A stretch of DNA of 64,000 nucleotides from contig NZ_JALDAY010000012.1 in NCBI RefSeq assembly GCF_022698165.1, positions 124,001-188,000 of the forward strand, written 5' to 3'. Position 1 is the first letter of the stretch. Each line of letters starts with the position of its first letter. Position numbers and translations under genes: made by a program. Source of the DNA: Streptomyces cylindrosporus (GTDB lineage Bacteria; Actinomycetota; Actinomycetes; Streptomycetales; Streptomycetaceae). This document shows positions 47,889 to 56,121 of the stretch, in pieces. The notes below the pieces were generated by a model. The model saw only the letters and a program-made list of their open reading frames with translations. It was not told the origin of the DNA and searched no databases.

Positions 47889-48605
47889 GTGCCCCACCTC
47901 ACCGCCCCCGACGGCACGAAGATCGCGTACGAGGATCACCTCCCGCCCCGCGCCCCGGACCGCACGATCCTCCTCCTGCACGGCCTCGCGGGAGACCGGG
48001 CCGAGTGGAGCGACCTGATCCCGCGACTCCTCGCCGACGGTCACCGCGTCGTCGCCTACGACGCCAGGGCCCACGGCGCCAGCACCCGTCGCCCGGCGGA
48101 CGTGACCCGCGCGGCGCATGTCGCGGACGGCGTGGCCCTCGTCGAGGAACTCGGTCTGGCCCCCGTGACCCTCGTCGGCCAGTCCCTGGGCGGCCACACG
48201 GCTCTCCTCGTGGCCGCAGCCCAGCCCCATCTCGTCCGCTCGCTGATCCTGATAGAGGCGGGCCCGGCGGGCCGCAACCCCGAACTGCCCTCGCTGATAG
48301 CGAGTTGGCTCGCCGACTGGCATCCGGCGGACCGGGCCGTGATGGTCGCGTGCGTCGCGGAGTTGGCCACGGACGACCACTGGCGCGAATGGTCGGCCGT
48401 CCGCTGCCCGACCCTCCTCGTCGAGGGCGCGAACGGCACCATGGGCCCCACGGAACCGTCCGACATGCTGGCCCGCCGAAGACCCGACGACGACGTGCGG
48501 CACGTCGTCGTCCCGGACGCGGGCCACGACGTGCACCTGGACCGGCCGGAGCAGTTGTATGAGGCGATCGCGGGCTATTTGAACGACTTGAACGCGGGCC
48601 GATGA
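47889..48605 (+). CDS. Alpha/beta-fold hydrolase
   Basis: The 238-residue protein (GTG start) has the oxyanion motif LLLHGLAGDRAEW, the nucleophile elbow VGQSLGGHTA (Ser), an acid in LLVEGANGTMG context and His in VPDAGHDVHLD. This is a cytosolic esterase/epoxide-hydrolase-like enzyme of unknown substrate. Convergent with a second alpha/beta hydrolase gene 24 bp away. Confidence 0.88.
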   Translation: MPHLTAPDGTKIAYEDHLPPRAPDRTILLLHGLAGDRAEWSDLIPRLLADGHRVVAYDARAHGASTRRPADVTRAAHVADGVALVEELGLAPVTLVGQSLGGHTALLVAAAQPHLVRSLILIEAGPAGRNPELPSLIASWLADWHPADRAVMVACVAELATDDHWREWSAVRCPTLLVEGANGTMGPTEPSDMLARRRPDDDVRHVVVPDAGHDVHLDRPEQLYEAIAGYLNDLNAGR

Positions 48606-48629
48606 CACCCGCGCGCGGCGCTGACTCCG

Positions 48630-49373
48630 CTACTCCGCCCCCGTCAGCCGCACCTGCGCGTCGATGAGCGCGAACGTCGCCTCCGGCTGTTCGATGTGCG
48701 GCAAGTGGCCTGCCTTCGGTACGAGTTCGAGCCGGCCGTTCGCGAAGGCGTCCGCGTACGCCGCCCCGTACGCCGGCGTGACGATGCGGTCGCTCTCGCC
48801 CCAGACGAGGAGCGCGGGCTGGTGTACCCGGGCGAGGCGTCGGAGGAGCTTCGGGTCGTGCATGTACGGGTCGCCGGCGAGCAGCCGCATGGTGGCCATG
48901 TTGCCTTGCCTGCGGGCGAGTTCGTCCGCCGGGAGGGTGGTGGGGTCGACGTAGAAGCGGTCCGGGTCGTGCCAGGAGTGTTCGGCCGCGGCGCGCGGGT
49001 CGAGGGCGAAGAAGTCGGCGATCGGCTCGGACTCGACGTGCACGCCGACGGCGTTGACGAGCACCAGTCCGGTGATGCGCCGCGCGGTGTCCCGTACGGC
49101 CATTTCCGCGGCGATCCAGCCGCCGAGAGAGGAGCCGACGACGAGTACGTCGTGCAGGTCGCGCTCCTGGAGGAGGTCCAGGTAGGTCAGGGCCAGGTCG
49201 TCGATGCCGGTGCACCAGTCGGGGCGCGGGGTGCCGTCCCAGCCGGGGTGGACCGGCGCGATGACGTCGGCGCCGGTCTCGGAGAGGTAGCCGGCGAGTC
49301 CGGCGACGGTGGCGGGGCCGCCCCCGCCGTGCAGGACGAGGACGGGACGGCGGGACTTCGTGGTAGGAGTCAT
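48630..49373 (-). CDS. Alpha/beta-fold hydrolase adjacent to a MarR regulator
   Basis: The 247-residue protein has LVLHGGGGPATVAGLAG, the nucleophile elbow VVGSSLGGWIAAEMA, and the distal His in PKAGHLPHIEQPE. It diverges from a MarR-type regulator with 62 bp between the start codons, the usual arrangement for a regulator controlling its neighbour. Substrate unknown. Confidence 0.88.
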   Translation of the reverse strand: MTPTTKSRRPVLVLHGGGGPATVAGLAGYLSETGADVIAPVHPGWDGTPRPDWCTGIDDLALTYLDLLQERDLHDVLVVGSSLGGWIAAEMAVRDTARRITGLVLVNAVGVHVESEPIADFFALDPRAAAEHSWHDPDRFYVDPTTLPADELARRQGNMATMRLLAGDPYMHDPKLLRRLARVHQPALLVWGESDRIVTPAYGAAYADAFANGRLELVPKAGHLPHIEQPEATFALIDAQVRLTGAE

Positions 49374-49401
49374 GCCCCCACTGTAACTAAGGATATTTAT
49401 A

Positions 49402-49413
49402 TAAGCTAGCTTA
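49402..49413. promoter_or_regulatory. Palindromic candidate MarR operator
   Basis: TAAGCTAGCTTA is a perfect 12-bp palindrome in an unusually AT-rich 40-bp patch between the divergent hydrolase and MarR genes. A wider inverted pair ACTAAG (49386-49391) and CTTAGT (49410-49415) overlaps it. A MarR dimer site controlling both genes is the likely reading. Confidence 0.55.
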
Positions 49414-49435
49414 GTTTGTGGGCTAGACTTGGCCC

Positions 49436-49861
49436 ATGCGCGATGACCTGCAAGTTCAGCTCCAACTTCTCGGCCGAGCGGTCAAGCAGACCCAGTACCG
49501 CCAACACCGCGCCCTGGACACCGCGTTGACGGCCGTCGGCACGACCCTGGCCCAGTGGGACGCGTTGCGTGCCATCGGTCGTACGCCCGGAGCCTCGGCC
49601 CGTGAACTCGCGTCCGCCACCTTCCAGACGGAACAGGCCTTCGGGACTCTGGTCGGCCGGCTCGCGGCGCAAGGGCTGGTCGAACGGCGTCCGGGGCGAG
49701 GCCGCCGTATCGAACACCACCTCACCGCGACGGGCGAACGCACCCTCGCGGCCGGTCACAAGGTCGCCGACGAGGTCCTCGCGGAGTGCTTCGAGCCGCT
49801 CGCCGAGGGGGAACGCGTGCAACTGCTGGAGCTGCTGCGGCGGTTGAACGGGGATGAGTAG
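49436..49861 (+). CDS. MarR family transcriptional regulator
   Basis: The 141-residue protein has a MarR winged helix: LAQWDALRAIGRTPGASARELA, recognition helix TFQTEQAFGTLVGRLAAQGLVER and wing RPGRGRRIEHHLTATGERTL. It probably represses itself and the divergent hydrolase through the palindrome at 49402, with release by a small phenolic or similar ligand. A very strong terminator follows at once. Confidence 0.9.
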   Translation: MRDDLQVQLQLLGRAVKQTQYRQHRALDTALTAVGTTLAQWDALRAIGRTPGASARELASATFQTEQAFGTLVGRLAAQGLVERRPGRGRRIEHHLTATGERTLAAGHKVADEVLAECFEPLAEGERVQLLELLRRLNGDE

Positions 49862-49895
49862 AGGGGGTGCGGGGTGGAGAGACCCCGCACCCCCT
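49862..49895. terminator. Strong terminator after the MarR gene
   Basis: AGGGGGTGCGGGGT and ACCCCGCACCCCCT pair perfectly over 14 bp with a 6-nt loop, directly after the stop codon. Confidence 0.9.
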
Positions 49896-49916
49896 GGCGG
49901 CCGACGCGCACGTGCG

Positions 49917-49951
49917 TCACTGCGTCACTGCCTCACTGCCTCACTGCCTCA
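49917..49951. repeat. Short tandem TCACTGCC repeat
   Basis: Four to five copies of the octamer TCACTGC(C/G) run in tandem and end in the stop codon of the secreted-protein gene on the minus strand. Confidence 0.8.
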
Positions 49952-50869
49952 CGAAGACAGCCACTCGGTGGCGTTCAGGGCGAGGGGGGCGTTGGTGGCG
50001 CCGGTGTCGTTCCAGCCGTCGTAGAGCGTGTTGCCGGACTGGCCGGTGCCGTCGTCGACGGGTGAGGTGTCGCCCCAGAAGGCGACGCGCCCGCTGCCGA
50101 AGGTGGAGGTGGCGAAGAAGGCGCCGGTGTTGCCCGAGTAACCGCTGCGGTACAGCAGGCCCTTGACGCTGGAGTTGTCGGCGGGCTTGAGGGTGGCGGT
50201 GGTGCCGTCGGCGATCAGGCTCTTGGTGACGGTGCCGAAGGAGCCGTGCAGCACCGGATCGGTGCTGTCGCTGATCGCCGCGGGGTAGCCGGAGCTGATG
50301 TCCAGGGTGTCGACGGAGAAGCCGAACGGGTCGGTCGAGTCGACGCTGTTGTTGGTCATCAGGTCGTTGAAGATCTCGACCGCGTCGTAGCCGTCGTTGT
50401 TGCGGTCGGCGCCGGTGTGGTCGGAGATCATGAACAGACCGCCGCCGTTCTTGACGAAGTTCATGATGGCGGTCTTCTCGGCCGTCGTGAACTTCGTGTT
50501 GGGCTCCGGCAGGACCAGCGTGTCGAAGTTCGACAGGTCGGTCGAGGACGAGCCGCCGTAGGTGAGGGCGCTGGTCGCGGTCTTGAGGCTGTAGTCGCCG
50601 GTCTTCTGCAGCGCCACGCCCCAGGACGACAGTGCGCCGGTCCAGTCCGTCTCGGAGGACGGGGAGGAGTCCTCGGAGAGCGGGTCGGGCTTGCTGGTGG
50701 AGATGATCCAGTCCGCGTTGCCGGCCTCCTCGGCGTGGCCGTCGTCGAACAGGACGCGGTGCGTGGTGGCCGCGGCGGCCGGAGCGGCGGTCGCGGTCGC
50801 CTGGGCGACGGCGCCCGTGGCCAGCAGGCCGAAGACGGCCAGGGCGGTGGTGAAACGAGGACCGAACAT
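49949..50869 (-). CDS. Secreted protein with a GATase/DUF4350-like domain
   Basis: The 306-residue protein is read from ATG 50869 (MFGPRFTTALAVFG), 8 nt after GGAGG. A signal peptide ends around AAPAAAATTH. The mature part has an alternating beta-alpha pattern with NFDTLVLPEPNTKFT, FVKNGGGLFMISDHTGADR and SGRVAFWGDTSPVDDG, which resembles the flavodoxin-like/type 1 glutamine amidotransferase-like domain of ThuA/DUF4350 proteins. Catalytic residues are not obvious, so it may bind rather than cleave. The long open frame continuing upstream is not coding. Confidence 0.78.
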   Translation of the reverse strand: MFGPRFTTALAVFGLLATGAVAQATATAAPAAAATTHRVLFDDGHAEEAGNADWIISTSKPDPLSEDSSPSSETDWTGALSSWGVALQKTGDYSLKTATSALTYGGSSSTDLSNFDTLVLPEPNTKFTTAEKTAIMNFVKNGGGLFMISDHTGADRNNDGYDAVEIFNDLMTNNSVDSTDPFGFSVDTLDISSGYPAAISDSTDPVLHGSFGTVTKSLIADGTTATLKPADNSSVKGLLYRSGYSGNTGAFFATSTFGSGRVAFWGDTSPVDDGTGQSGNTLYDGWNDTGATNAPLALNATEWLSS

Positions 50870-51092
50870 CCGGTTGACCTCCATGATGGGGGGACTCCAT
50901 GAGTGGGGGGAGCTGGAGCGGCGGTGCGGGTGCCGAATCTTCGCGCGTAGAACGGCCGTTGAGTGAGCGCCGTCCGACACAAGGGAGGACGGTATAGGGA
51001 AGATCGCGAACGGCGGGAGGGCGTCCCGGAGTTCACGTAGATCTTTTACCTGTTGGTAAGGACCTTTGGGTGAAGGGGAGTTGACGCAGATC

Positions 51093-52160
51093 GTGGCCTT
51101 TTCTGCGACTTCTACGGCGTTCACGCGGATGTTCGGCGTGCGGTACCCGATCGTCTCCGCGCCGATGGGCGGTTCGGCCGGCGGCGCGCTCGCGGCGGCC
51201 GTGTCCCGAGGCGGCGGGCTCGGACTGCTCGGCGCGGGGGACGGGAACCGGGAGCTGCTCGCCCGCGAGATGCCCCTCGTGGCGGACTGCGGCCGGCCCT
51301 GGGGCGTCGGATTCCTCACCTGGGCGACCGAAGTCGCCGCGGTCGAACGGGCGTTGGAGTACCGCCCCCACGCCGTGATGCTGTCCTTCGGGGACCCGAC
51401 ACCGTACGTCGAACGCATTCGGGCCGCCGGTACGAACACGAAGGTCATCCTCCAGGTCACCGACCCGGACGAGGCCCGGCAGGCGCTGGACCTCGGTGCC
51501 GACGTCGTCGTGGCGCAGGGGACGGAGAGCGGCGGGCACGGGGCTCGGCACGGGATGTCGACGCTGGCGTTCGTGCCGGTTGTGGTTGATCTGGCGGATG
51601 CGGGAGGTAAAGGGGGTGCGGGACCGGACTCTGTGTCGCAGCCGGTGCCTGTGCCGGTGCCGGTGCTGGCGGCGGGAGGCATCGGCGACGGGCGTGGGGT
51701 GGCGGCCGTGTTGGCGCTGGGTGCCGCCGGAGCGCTTCTCGGCACCCGGTTCCAGGCCACGGCCGAGTCCCTGGCGGACCCCTCGATCGTCAAGGCGGTG
51801 GTGGAGGGGAAGGGCCAGGACACCGAACGCAACAGCGTCCTCGACATCGCCCGGGGAGCCACCGCCTGGTCGGCCTCGAAGTACACGGCACGCACTCTCG
51901 GCCATCCGTACCTCGACCGGTGGCGGGGCCGGGAGGCGGAGCTCGCCGCCTCTCCGGAGGCCCAACAGGCCTATCGGGACGACGTGTTGGCGGGTACGGT
52001 CCCGCCGCTTCCCGTGTGGGCGGGCGAGGCGGTCGCCCTCGTGACCGACCGGCCGCCGGCGACGGAGCTGGTGGAGCGGCTGGCGGCGGAAGCTGCGGAG
52101 GCGTTGGAGCGGGCGGCAGGACATCGGCGTACGGCGAGAACTCCACCTCCCGCGCCGTGA
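51093..52160 (+). CDS. Nitronate monooxygenase (2-nitropropane dioxygenase family)
   Basis: The protein is about 355 residues from GTG 51093; TTG 51081 or ATG 51129 are possible. It is an FMN TIM barrel: RYPIVSAPMGGSAGG, then VVAQGTESGGHGARHG with the catalytic His, VPVLAAGGIGDGRG, and GALLGTRFQATAES for phosphate binding. It oxidises nitronates such as propionate-3-nitronate using FMN. The C-terminal 40 residues are Ala/Arg-rich and uncertain. Confidence 0.88.
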   Translation: MAFSATSTAFTRMFGVRYPIVSAPMGGSAGGALAAAVSRGGGLGLLGAGDGNRELLAREMPLVADCGRPWGVGFLTWATEVAAVERALEYRPHAVMLSFGDPTPYVERIRAAGTNTKVILQVTDPDEARQALDLGADVVVAQGTESGGHGARHGMSTLAFVPVVVDLADAGGKGGAGPDSVSQPVPVPVPVLAAGGIGDGRGVAAVLALGAAGALLGTRFQATAESLADPSIVKAVVEGKGQDTERNSVLDIARGATAWSASKYTARTLGHPYLDRWRGREAELAASPEAQQAYRDDVLAGTVPPLPVWAGEAVALVTDRPPATELVERLAAEAAEALERAAGHRRTARTPPPAP

Positions 52161-52338
52161 CCGCCGCCTTCCGCCGCACCTGGGCAGTTGCTCGGCATGG
52201 GGCTCGGCCTGGACGTCACCTTCATCGCCCCGGAACCGACCCCTGGCTCCGAACGCCCCCCCCCGCGATGGCCGACCTGGTCCCGCTTGGTCCCGCTGTA
52301 CGAGGCGCCGCGCGACGCGTCCCTGGCGATGGCGGTGG

Positions 52339-52854
52339 CTATCGGGAGTCGGTGCCGTCGTCGAGGTCGGCCAGGTTCTTGACGCACCGGTGGCAGGGCA
52401 CGGGAATCGGCCCGTCGGGTCCTTGTGCCGGGTAGTCGAACGGGCCCTCGTCGGTCCAGCCCTGGCGCTCGTAGAAGCGACGCGCGTGGGTGTTGCCGGT
52501 GGCGACGGCGAGCCAGGCGCGCGGGTGCCCGTGCCGTCGTACGAGATGCTCGGCGTGGGTGAGGAGGGCGCGGGCAACTCCCGTACCGCGATAACTGGGT
52601 GAGACGTAAAGCTGCTCTACCTCGTCCTCGACGACCATCACGAACCCGGCCAAGGCCCCGTCCACGACCGCCACTTCGGTGTCCCCGACCCGTTCGGCGG
52701 CCCGGACTGCGAACGACTCCGGCGTACGGGCCGCGACCAACTCCTCGGGCACATGGCCGAGATGACCGTCCCGCCAGCCGGTACGCCAGATGCGGGCGAC
52801 GGCGGTGGCGTCCGCGGGGCCCGCGGGTCGGAAGGTGATCGGCTGCTGATGCAT
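52339..52854 (-). CDS. GNAT family N-acetyltransferase
   Basis: The 171-residue protein is read from ATG 52854 (MHQQPITFRPAG). The acetyl-CoA site is VEQLYVSPSYRGTGVARALLTHAE (motif A, with RGTGVA) followed by NTHARRFYERQGW (motif B). The substrate cannot be predicted. The longer open frame upstream runs antisense through the dehydratase gene and is spurious. Confidence 0.88.
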   Translation of the reverse strand: MHQQPITFRPAGPADATAVARIWRTGWRDGHLGHVPEELVAARTPESFAVRAAERVGDTEVAVVDGALAGFVMVVEDEVEQLYVSPSYRGTGVARALLTHAEHLVRRHGHPRAWLAVATGNTHARRFYERQGWTDEGPFDYPAQGPDGPIPVPCHRCVKNLADLDDGTDSR

Positions 52855-52880
52855 GACGGGATGAACCCGGGATGAACCTA

Positions 52881-53228
52881 CTACCGCCCGTCCATGGCCG
52901 CGCGCAACGCCTTCGCGGTCACGGCCGGGTCGTAGCCGTCGGGGACACCCGGGACGAGGACGATGTCGCCCGCGATGTGGCGCGAACGCAGCGGCGCGAT
53001 CTCCTGGTACGCGGGCGAGTCCCACCAGGCCCGGGCCTCGTCCATCCCCGGAAACCCGATCACCACGACATGCCCCGGCCAACTGCCTTCCTTCACCTCG
53101 TGCTGCGAACCGTGCACGAGGAAACGCCCGCCGTACGGCTCGAAGGTGGCGGTGATGCGCTCGATGTACTCGGCGATCTCGGGGTGCGGGGCGGCCTCGC
53201 GGAGGTGGGCGATGGCGTAGGCGGTCAT
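52881..53228 (-). CDS. DUF1330 family protein
   Basis: The 115-residue protein is a small ferredoxin-like alpha/beta-barrel dimer: the strands TAYAIAHLR, GGRFLVHGSQHEV and HVVVIGFPGMDEARAWWDSPAYQ are the DUF1330 pattern. Related proteins are monooxygenase-like or cytochrome-associated folds; no active site is defined. It is probably co-transcribed with the GNAT gene 26 bp downstream. Confidence 0.86.
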   Translation of the reverse strand: MTAYAIAHLREAAPHPEIAEYIERITATFEPYGGRFLVHGSQHEVKEGSWPGHVVVIGFPGMDEARAWWDSPAYQEIAPLRSRHIAGDIVLVPGVPDGYDPAVTAKALRAAMDGR

Positions 53229-53395
53229 GGCTGGTGTCCTTCCGTCGGTTGGAGGCGGCGGTCGGTGCTTGTTGGTGCGGCTTGTGCGGTCTGTGCGGCC
53301 TGCGTGCTCCGTACGTGGACGATCGTGGCAGGCGGGCGGGGTGGGGGTCGATTACCCGCCAGGTAATACAGGAGGACGTACTACGCTCCCGTGCC

Positions 53396-54394
53396 ATGCA
53401 GGAACCGCGGACGCGCCTGGACCTGGCCCGTATCCGGGCCGCTCGCAGCTTCATCGACCCGATGTTCCTCAACACCCCGCTGTACCGCTGCGAGGCACTG
53501 GAGCCCGACCTCGGCTGCGCGGTGAGCATCAAGCTCGAAACGGCGAACCCGGTCCGCAGTTTCAAGGCCCGCGGCACGGAGCTGGTCGCGAGCCAACTCG
53601 CCGCGAACGGCACACGGGCCGCGGTCTGCGCCAGCGCGGGCAACCTGGGCCAGGCCCTGGCCTGGTCAGCCCGCGCCCGGTCCCTCGACGTCACGGTCAT
53701 CGCCTCCCGCCACGCGACCCGAACCAAGCTCGACCGCATCCGCGCACTCGGCGCCAAGCTGGAACTGGTGGACGGCGACCACGAGTTGGCCCGAGAACGA
53801 GCGGCGGCCATCGCCCGGCAAGACGGCATCCGCCTGGTGGAGGACAGCCTGGACATCGAAACATGCGAGGGTGCGGCGACGATCGCCCTGGAACTCCTCG
53901 ACCCGGCGGAGGCCAGTGCGCCGCCCTTCGACATGATCCTGATCGCCCTCGGCGGCGGCGCACTGGCCACGGGAGTGGGTCACGTACTGAAATCCCTGAA
54001 CCCGACCGTCGAGGTGATCTGCGTCCAACCCCTGGGCGCACCGGCGCTGACCCACTCCTTCCACCAACGCCGAGTCGTCACCACGGCCACGACCAACACC
54101 ATCGCCGACGGAGTAGCCGGCCGCATCCCCATCCCACCCGTCCTGAACGACCTCCTCGAAGTTGCCGACGACGCGGTCCTGGTACATGAGTCATCGATCA
54201 TCACGGGAATGCGCCTGCTCCTCGCCCACGCGGGCCTGGTCGTCGAACCGTCGGCGGCGCTGGGCATCGCGGCGATCCTGGAGAACCGGGAGCGCTTCGC
54301 GGGGCGGCATGTGGTGACGGTCGTGTGCGGGAGCAATGTGGACGTGGATGCTTACTGGCGGTGGGTGGGGGCGGCTGGCGTGCGCGGATCCTGA
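53396..54394 (+). CDS. PLP-dependent threonine/serine dehydratase-like enzyme
   Basis: The 332-residue fold-type II PLP enzyme has the Schiff-base lysine in NPVRSFKARGTEL, the substrate loop CASAGNLGQALAW, and the phosphate-binding glycine loop IALGGGALATGVG. It resembles threonine dehydratase without an ACT regulatory domain. The AGGAGG at 53371 is too far (about 20 nt) from the ATG, so start choice is not firm. Product could be a 2-oxo acid from Thr or Ser; true specificity unknown. Confidence 0.87.
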   Translation: MQEPRTRLDLARIRAARSFIDPMFLNTPLYRCEALEPDLGCAVSIKLETANPVRSFKARGTELVASQLAANGTRAAVCASAGNLGQALAWSARARSLDVTVIASRHATRTKLDRIRALGAKLELVDGDHELARERAAAIARQDGIRLVEDSLDIETCEGAATIALELLDPAEASAPPFDMILIALGGGALATGVGHVLKSLNPTVEVICVQPLGAPALTHSFHQRRVVTTATTNTIADGVAGRIPIPPVLNDLLEVADDAVLVHESSIITGMRLLLAHAGLVVEPSAALGIAAILENRERFAGRHVVTVVCGSNVDVDAYWRWVGAAGVRGS

Positions 54395-54418
54395 CGGCCC
54401 TTTGCTACGGTCGCGTTC

Positions 54419-55276
54419 ATGGCGCTCTCGGTCTCCATGGGTCAGGCTGTCGACCTACGCGTACAGCCCGTTGACGAGGTTCTTGACCGCGTCGAGCGGT
54501 CTCTCCAAGTTGGGCTGCTCCCGGAGACGATGGTGCGCAAGCGCCGATCCGTGGGAGCCAGAACAGACCGCGACACCTGGGTACGGATCGAGCGGCGCCT
54601 GCTCGACAAGATCTCTGACCAGGGGTGGAACGGGACTGAGAGTGCCGCCCGTCTGAAGGGCATCGCCCAGCCCGGATGGTACGGATGTGTGGTCTGGCGG
54701 GCCGCGGACGGGCAGGTGATGTGGCGGGCCGACGAAACCGAGCTCTTGCCAGGGGCTCCTGTCGGAAGCGCCATCTTGAGTGAAGCCCCGGAGCTGCCGG
54801 ATGACTGGTGGGAGGCGCTGAACGCGTCGTTGGACGCGCTGGCGACCCAGAGCACGAGCCGGATCGCCACGCCGGACACCGACACCATCACCCAGGCCCT
54901 GATCACCGAGTTCATCCGCGGTGTTTTCTCCGGCGATCTCGATACGACCACCGAGCGATGGGTGCCGGCCCACGCGGACCTGAACTGGGCCAACATGACC
55001 GCTCCGGGGTTCAGTCTCTTTGACTGGGAGGACTGGGGTAACGCGCCGTTGGGGCTGGACTCGGCCTCGCTGTGGGCGAGTTCCCTTGCTGTCCCGGCTC
55101 TGGCCGATCGCGTATGGCACGAGCGCCGGTCCGACTTCGAGAGCCGGGACGGCAAGGTGATGACGCTGTTTGTCTGCTCGAAGATCCTCGGGCCGTACGC
55201 GCACCCGGAAGACCCGCGGCTGGAACCCGCCCGGCGTATGGCCGAGCAGGTCATCAAGGAGCTTCAGGCCGGCTGA
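54419..55276 (+). CDS. APH-fold phosphotransferase-like protein
   Basis: The 285-residue protein carries the aminoglycoside/choline kinase-type catalytic site: VPAHADLNWANMT (Brenner motif HxDLxxxN) and FDWEDWGNAPLG (metal Asp of DFG-equivalent). The N-terminal lobe is short (LLDKISDQGWNGTESAARLKG) and no clear ATP-binding Lys is recognised, so substrate and activity are open. Its 3' end overlaps the convergent aldo/keto reductase gene by 13 bp. Confidence 0.78.
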   Translation: MALSVSMGQAVDLRVQPVDEVLDRVERSLQVGLLPETMVRKRRSVGARTDRDTWVRIERRLLDKISDQGWNGTESAARLKGIAQPGWYGCVVWRAADGQVMWRADETELLPGAPVGSAILSEAPELPDDWWEALNASLDALATQSTSRIATPDTDTITQALITEFIRGVFSGDLDTTTERWVPAHADLNWANMTAPGFSLFDWEDWGNAPLGLDSASLWASSLAVPALADRVWHERRSDFESRDGKVMTLFVCSKILGPYAHPEDPRLEPARRMAEQVIKELQAG

Positions 55277-56121
55277 TCGCGTGAACGGTCTCGCAGGAGA
55301 CGCCGGTACTCCTGGACCGTTCGTTCCTCGACCTGGCCGACCAGGGCGCCGACGAGTTCGCCCAGATGGGCAGGTTCATCAGTGCCCACAGCCACAGTGC
55401 CGACCCTCGGCAGATGATAGGCGGCCATGAACGCCGCCTGCACACGCGAGAGTTGGCGGCTGTCACCGAGGAAGACACGGGGGTCGATCTTGGCCCACAC
55501 CGAGTCGCCGGTGCTGCCGCCGAAGGGGCTCATGCCCCATACCTCGCTGGGGTCCAGGTCCCATGCCCTGATGAGGGTGTCCGCAGCGTCCAGCGTTCTG
55601 ACTCCGACGAGTAGGCCAGCGCGGACCATGAGGGTCGCTGGCCTCGGTACGGCAGGGCCGATCAGTCCTACCAGGGGTGATGGATCCCAGGACGCGATGC
55701 CCCATGCGGCGCACAGGCCCTTGCTCGTGGCGTCATCGAGGGCGGCGCACGCTTCTGTCAGCGCCTCCTGGCGATCAGGGCCAGCCTCGCGGATCGAGTG
55801 TTCAGGGTTGTGCAGGAACACCAGATCCGGCTCCTGCCCCAGGTCCCTAGCCGCCTGTTCCACGGCCGCGTGCAGCCGTACGGGGTCCAAGGAATGCTCC
55901 GCCCCGCCCGGTCCTGGAAAGTAGCCCACCTTCGTGGAGACCGTGAACTTGGGCAACAGGTCTCCGGCCGTCTGCACCAGGATCTGATGCGAACGGAAGC
56001 CGAGGTAGTTGGTGCTGGTGTCGAGTGCCGTAACTCCAAGGTCGAGCGCCCCGGTCAGGAGCCGGCGTTCGTGACGAGACCGGTGTAGCCCGAGAACAAC
56101 TCGGGGGTCAGCACCGCGCAC
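55264..56121 (-). CDS. Aldo/keto reductase family protein
   Basis: The 285-residue protein begins with GTG 56121, placed after GGAGGAG inside the end of the cupin gene. AKR features are ALDLGVTALDTSTNYLGF (Asp, and Tyr as catalytic pair), FTVSTKVGYF with the catalytic Lys, and DLVFLHNPEH with His. The C-terminal half contains VGTVAVGTDEPAHLGELVGA for NADP(H) binding. The 67-bp overlap with the upstream gene indicates tight coupling. It probably acts with the cupin on one product. Confidence 0.86.
   Translation of the reverse strand: MRGADPRVVLGLHRSRHERRLLTGALDLGVTALDTSTNYLGFRSHQILVQTAGDLLPKFTVSTKVGYFPGPGGAEHSLDPVRLHAAVEQAARDLGQEPDLVFLHNPEHSIREAGPDRQEALTEACAALDDATSKGLCAAWGIASWDPSPLVGLIGPAVPRPATLMVRAGLLVGVRTLDAADTLIRAWDLDPSEVWGMSPFGGSTGDSVWAKIDPRVFLGDSRQLSRVQAAFMAAYHLPRVGTVAVGTDEPAHLGELVGALVGQVEERTVQEYRRLLRDRSRDQPA

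Noticed and set aside
49949..51895. Continuation of the secreted-protein frame to 648 codons
   Set aside because: The upstream part is antisense to the nitronate monooxygenase; a ribosome-binding site and signal peptide define the start at 50869.
52339..53970. Extension of the GNAT frame to 543 codons
   Set aside because: The extra part is antisense to DUF1330 upstream sequence and the dehydratase and is Ser/Arg-rich shadow sequence.
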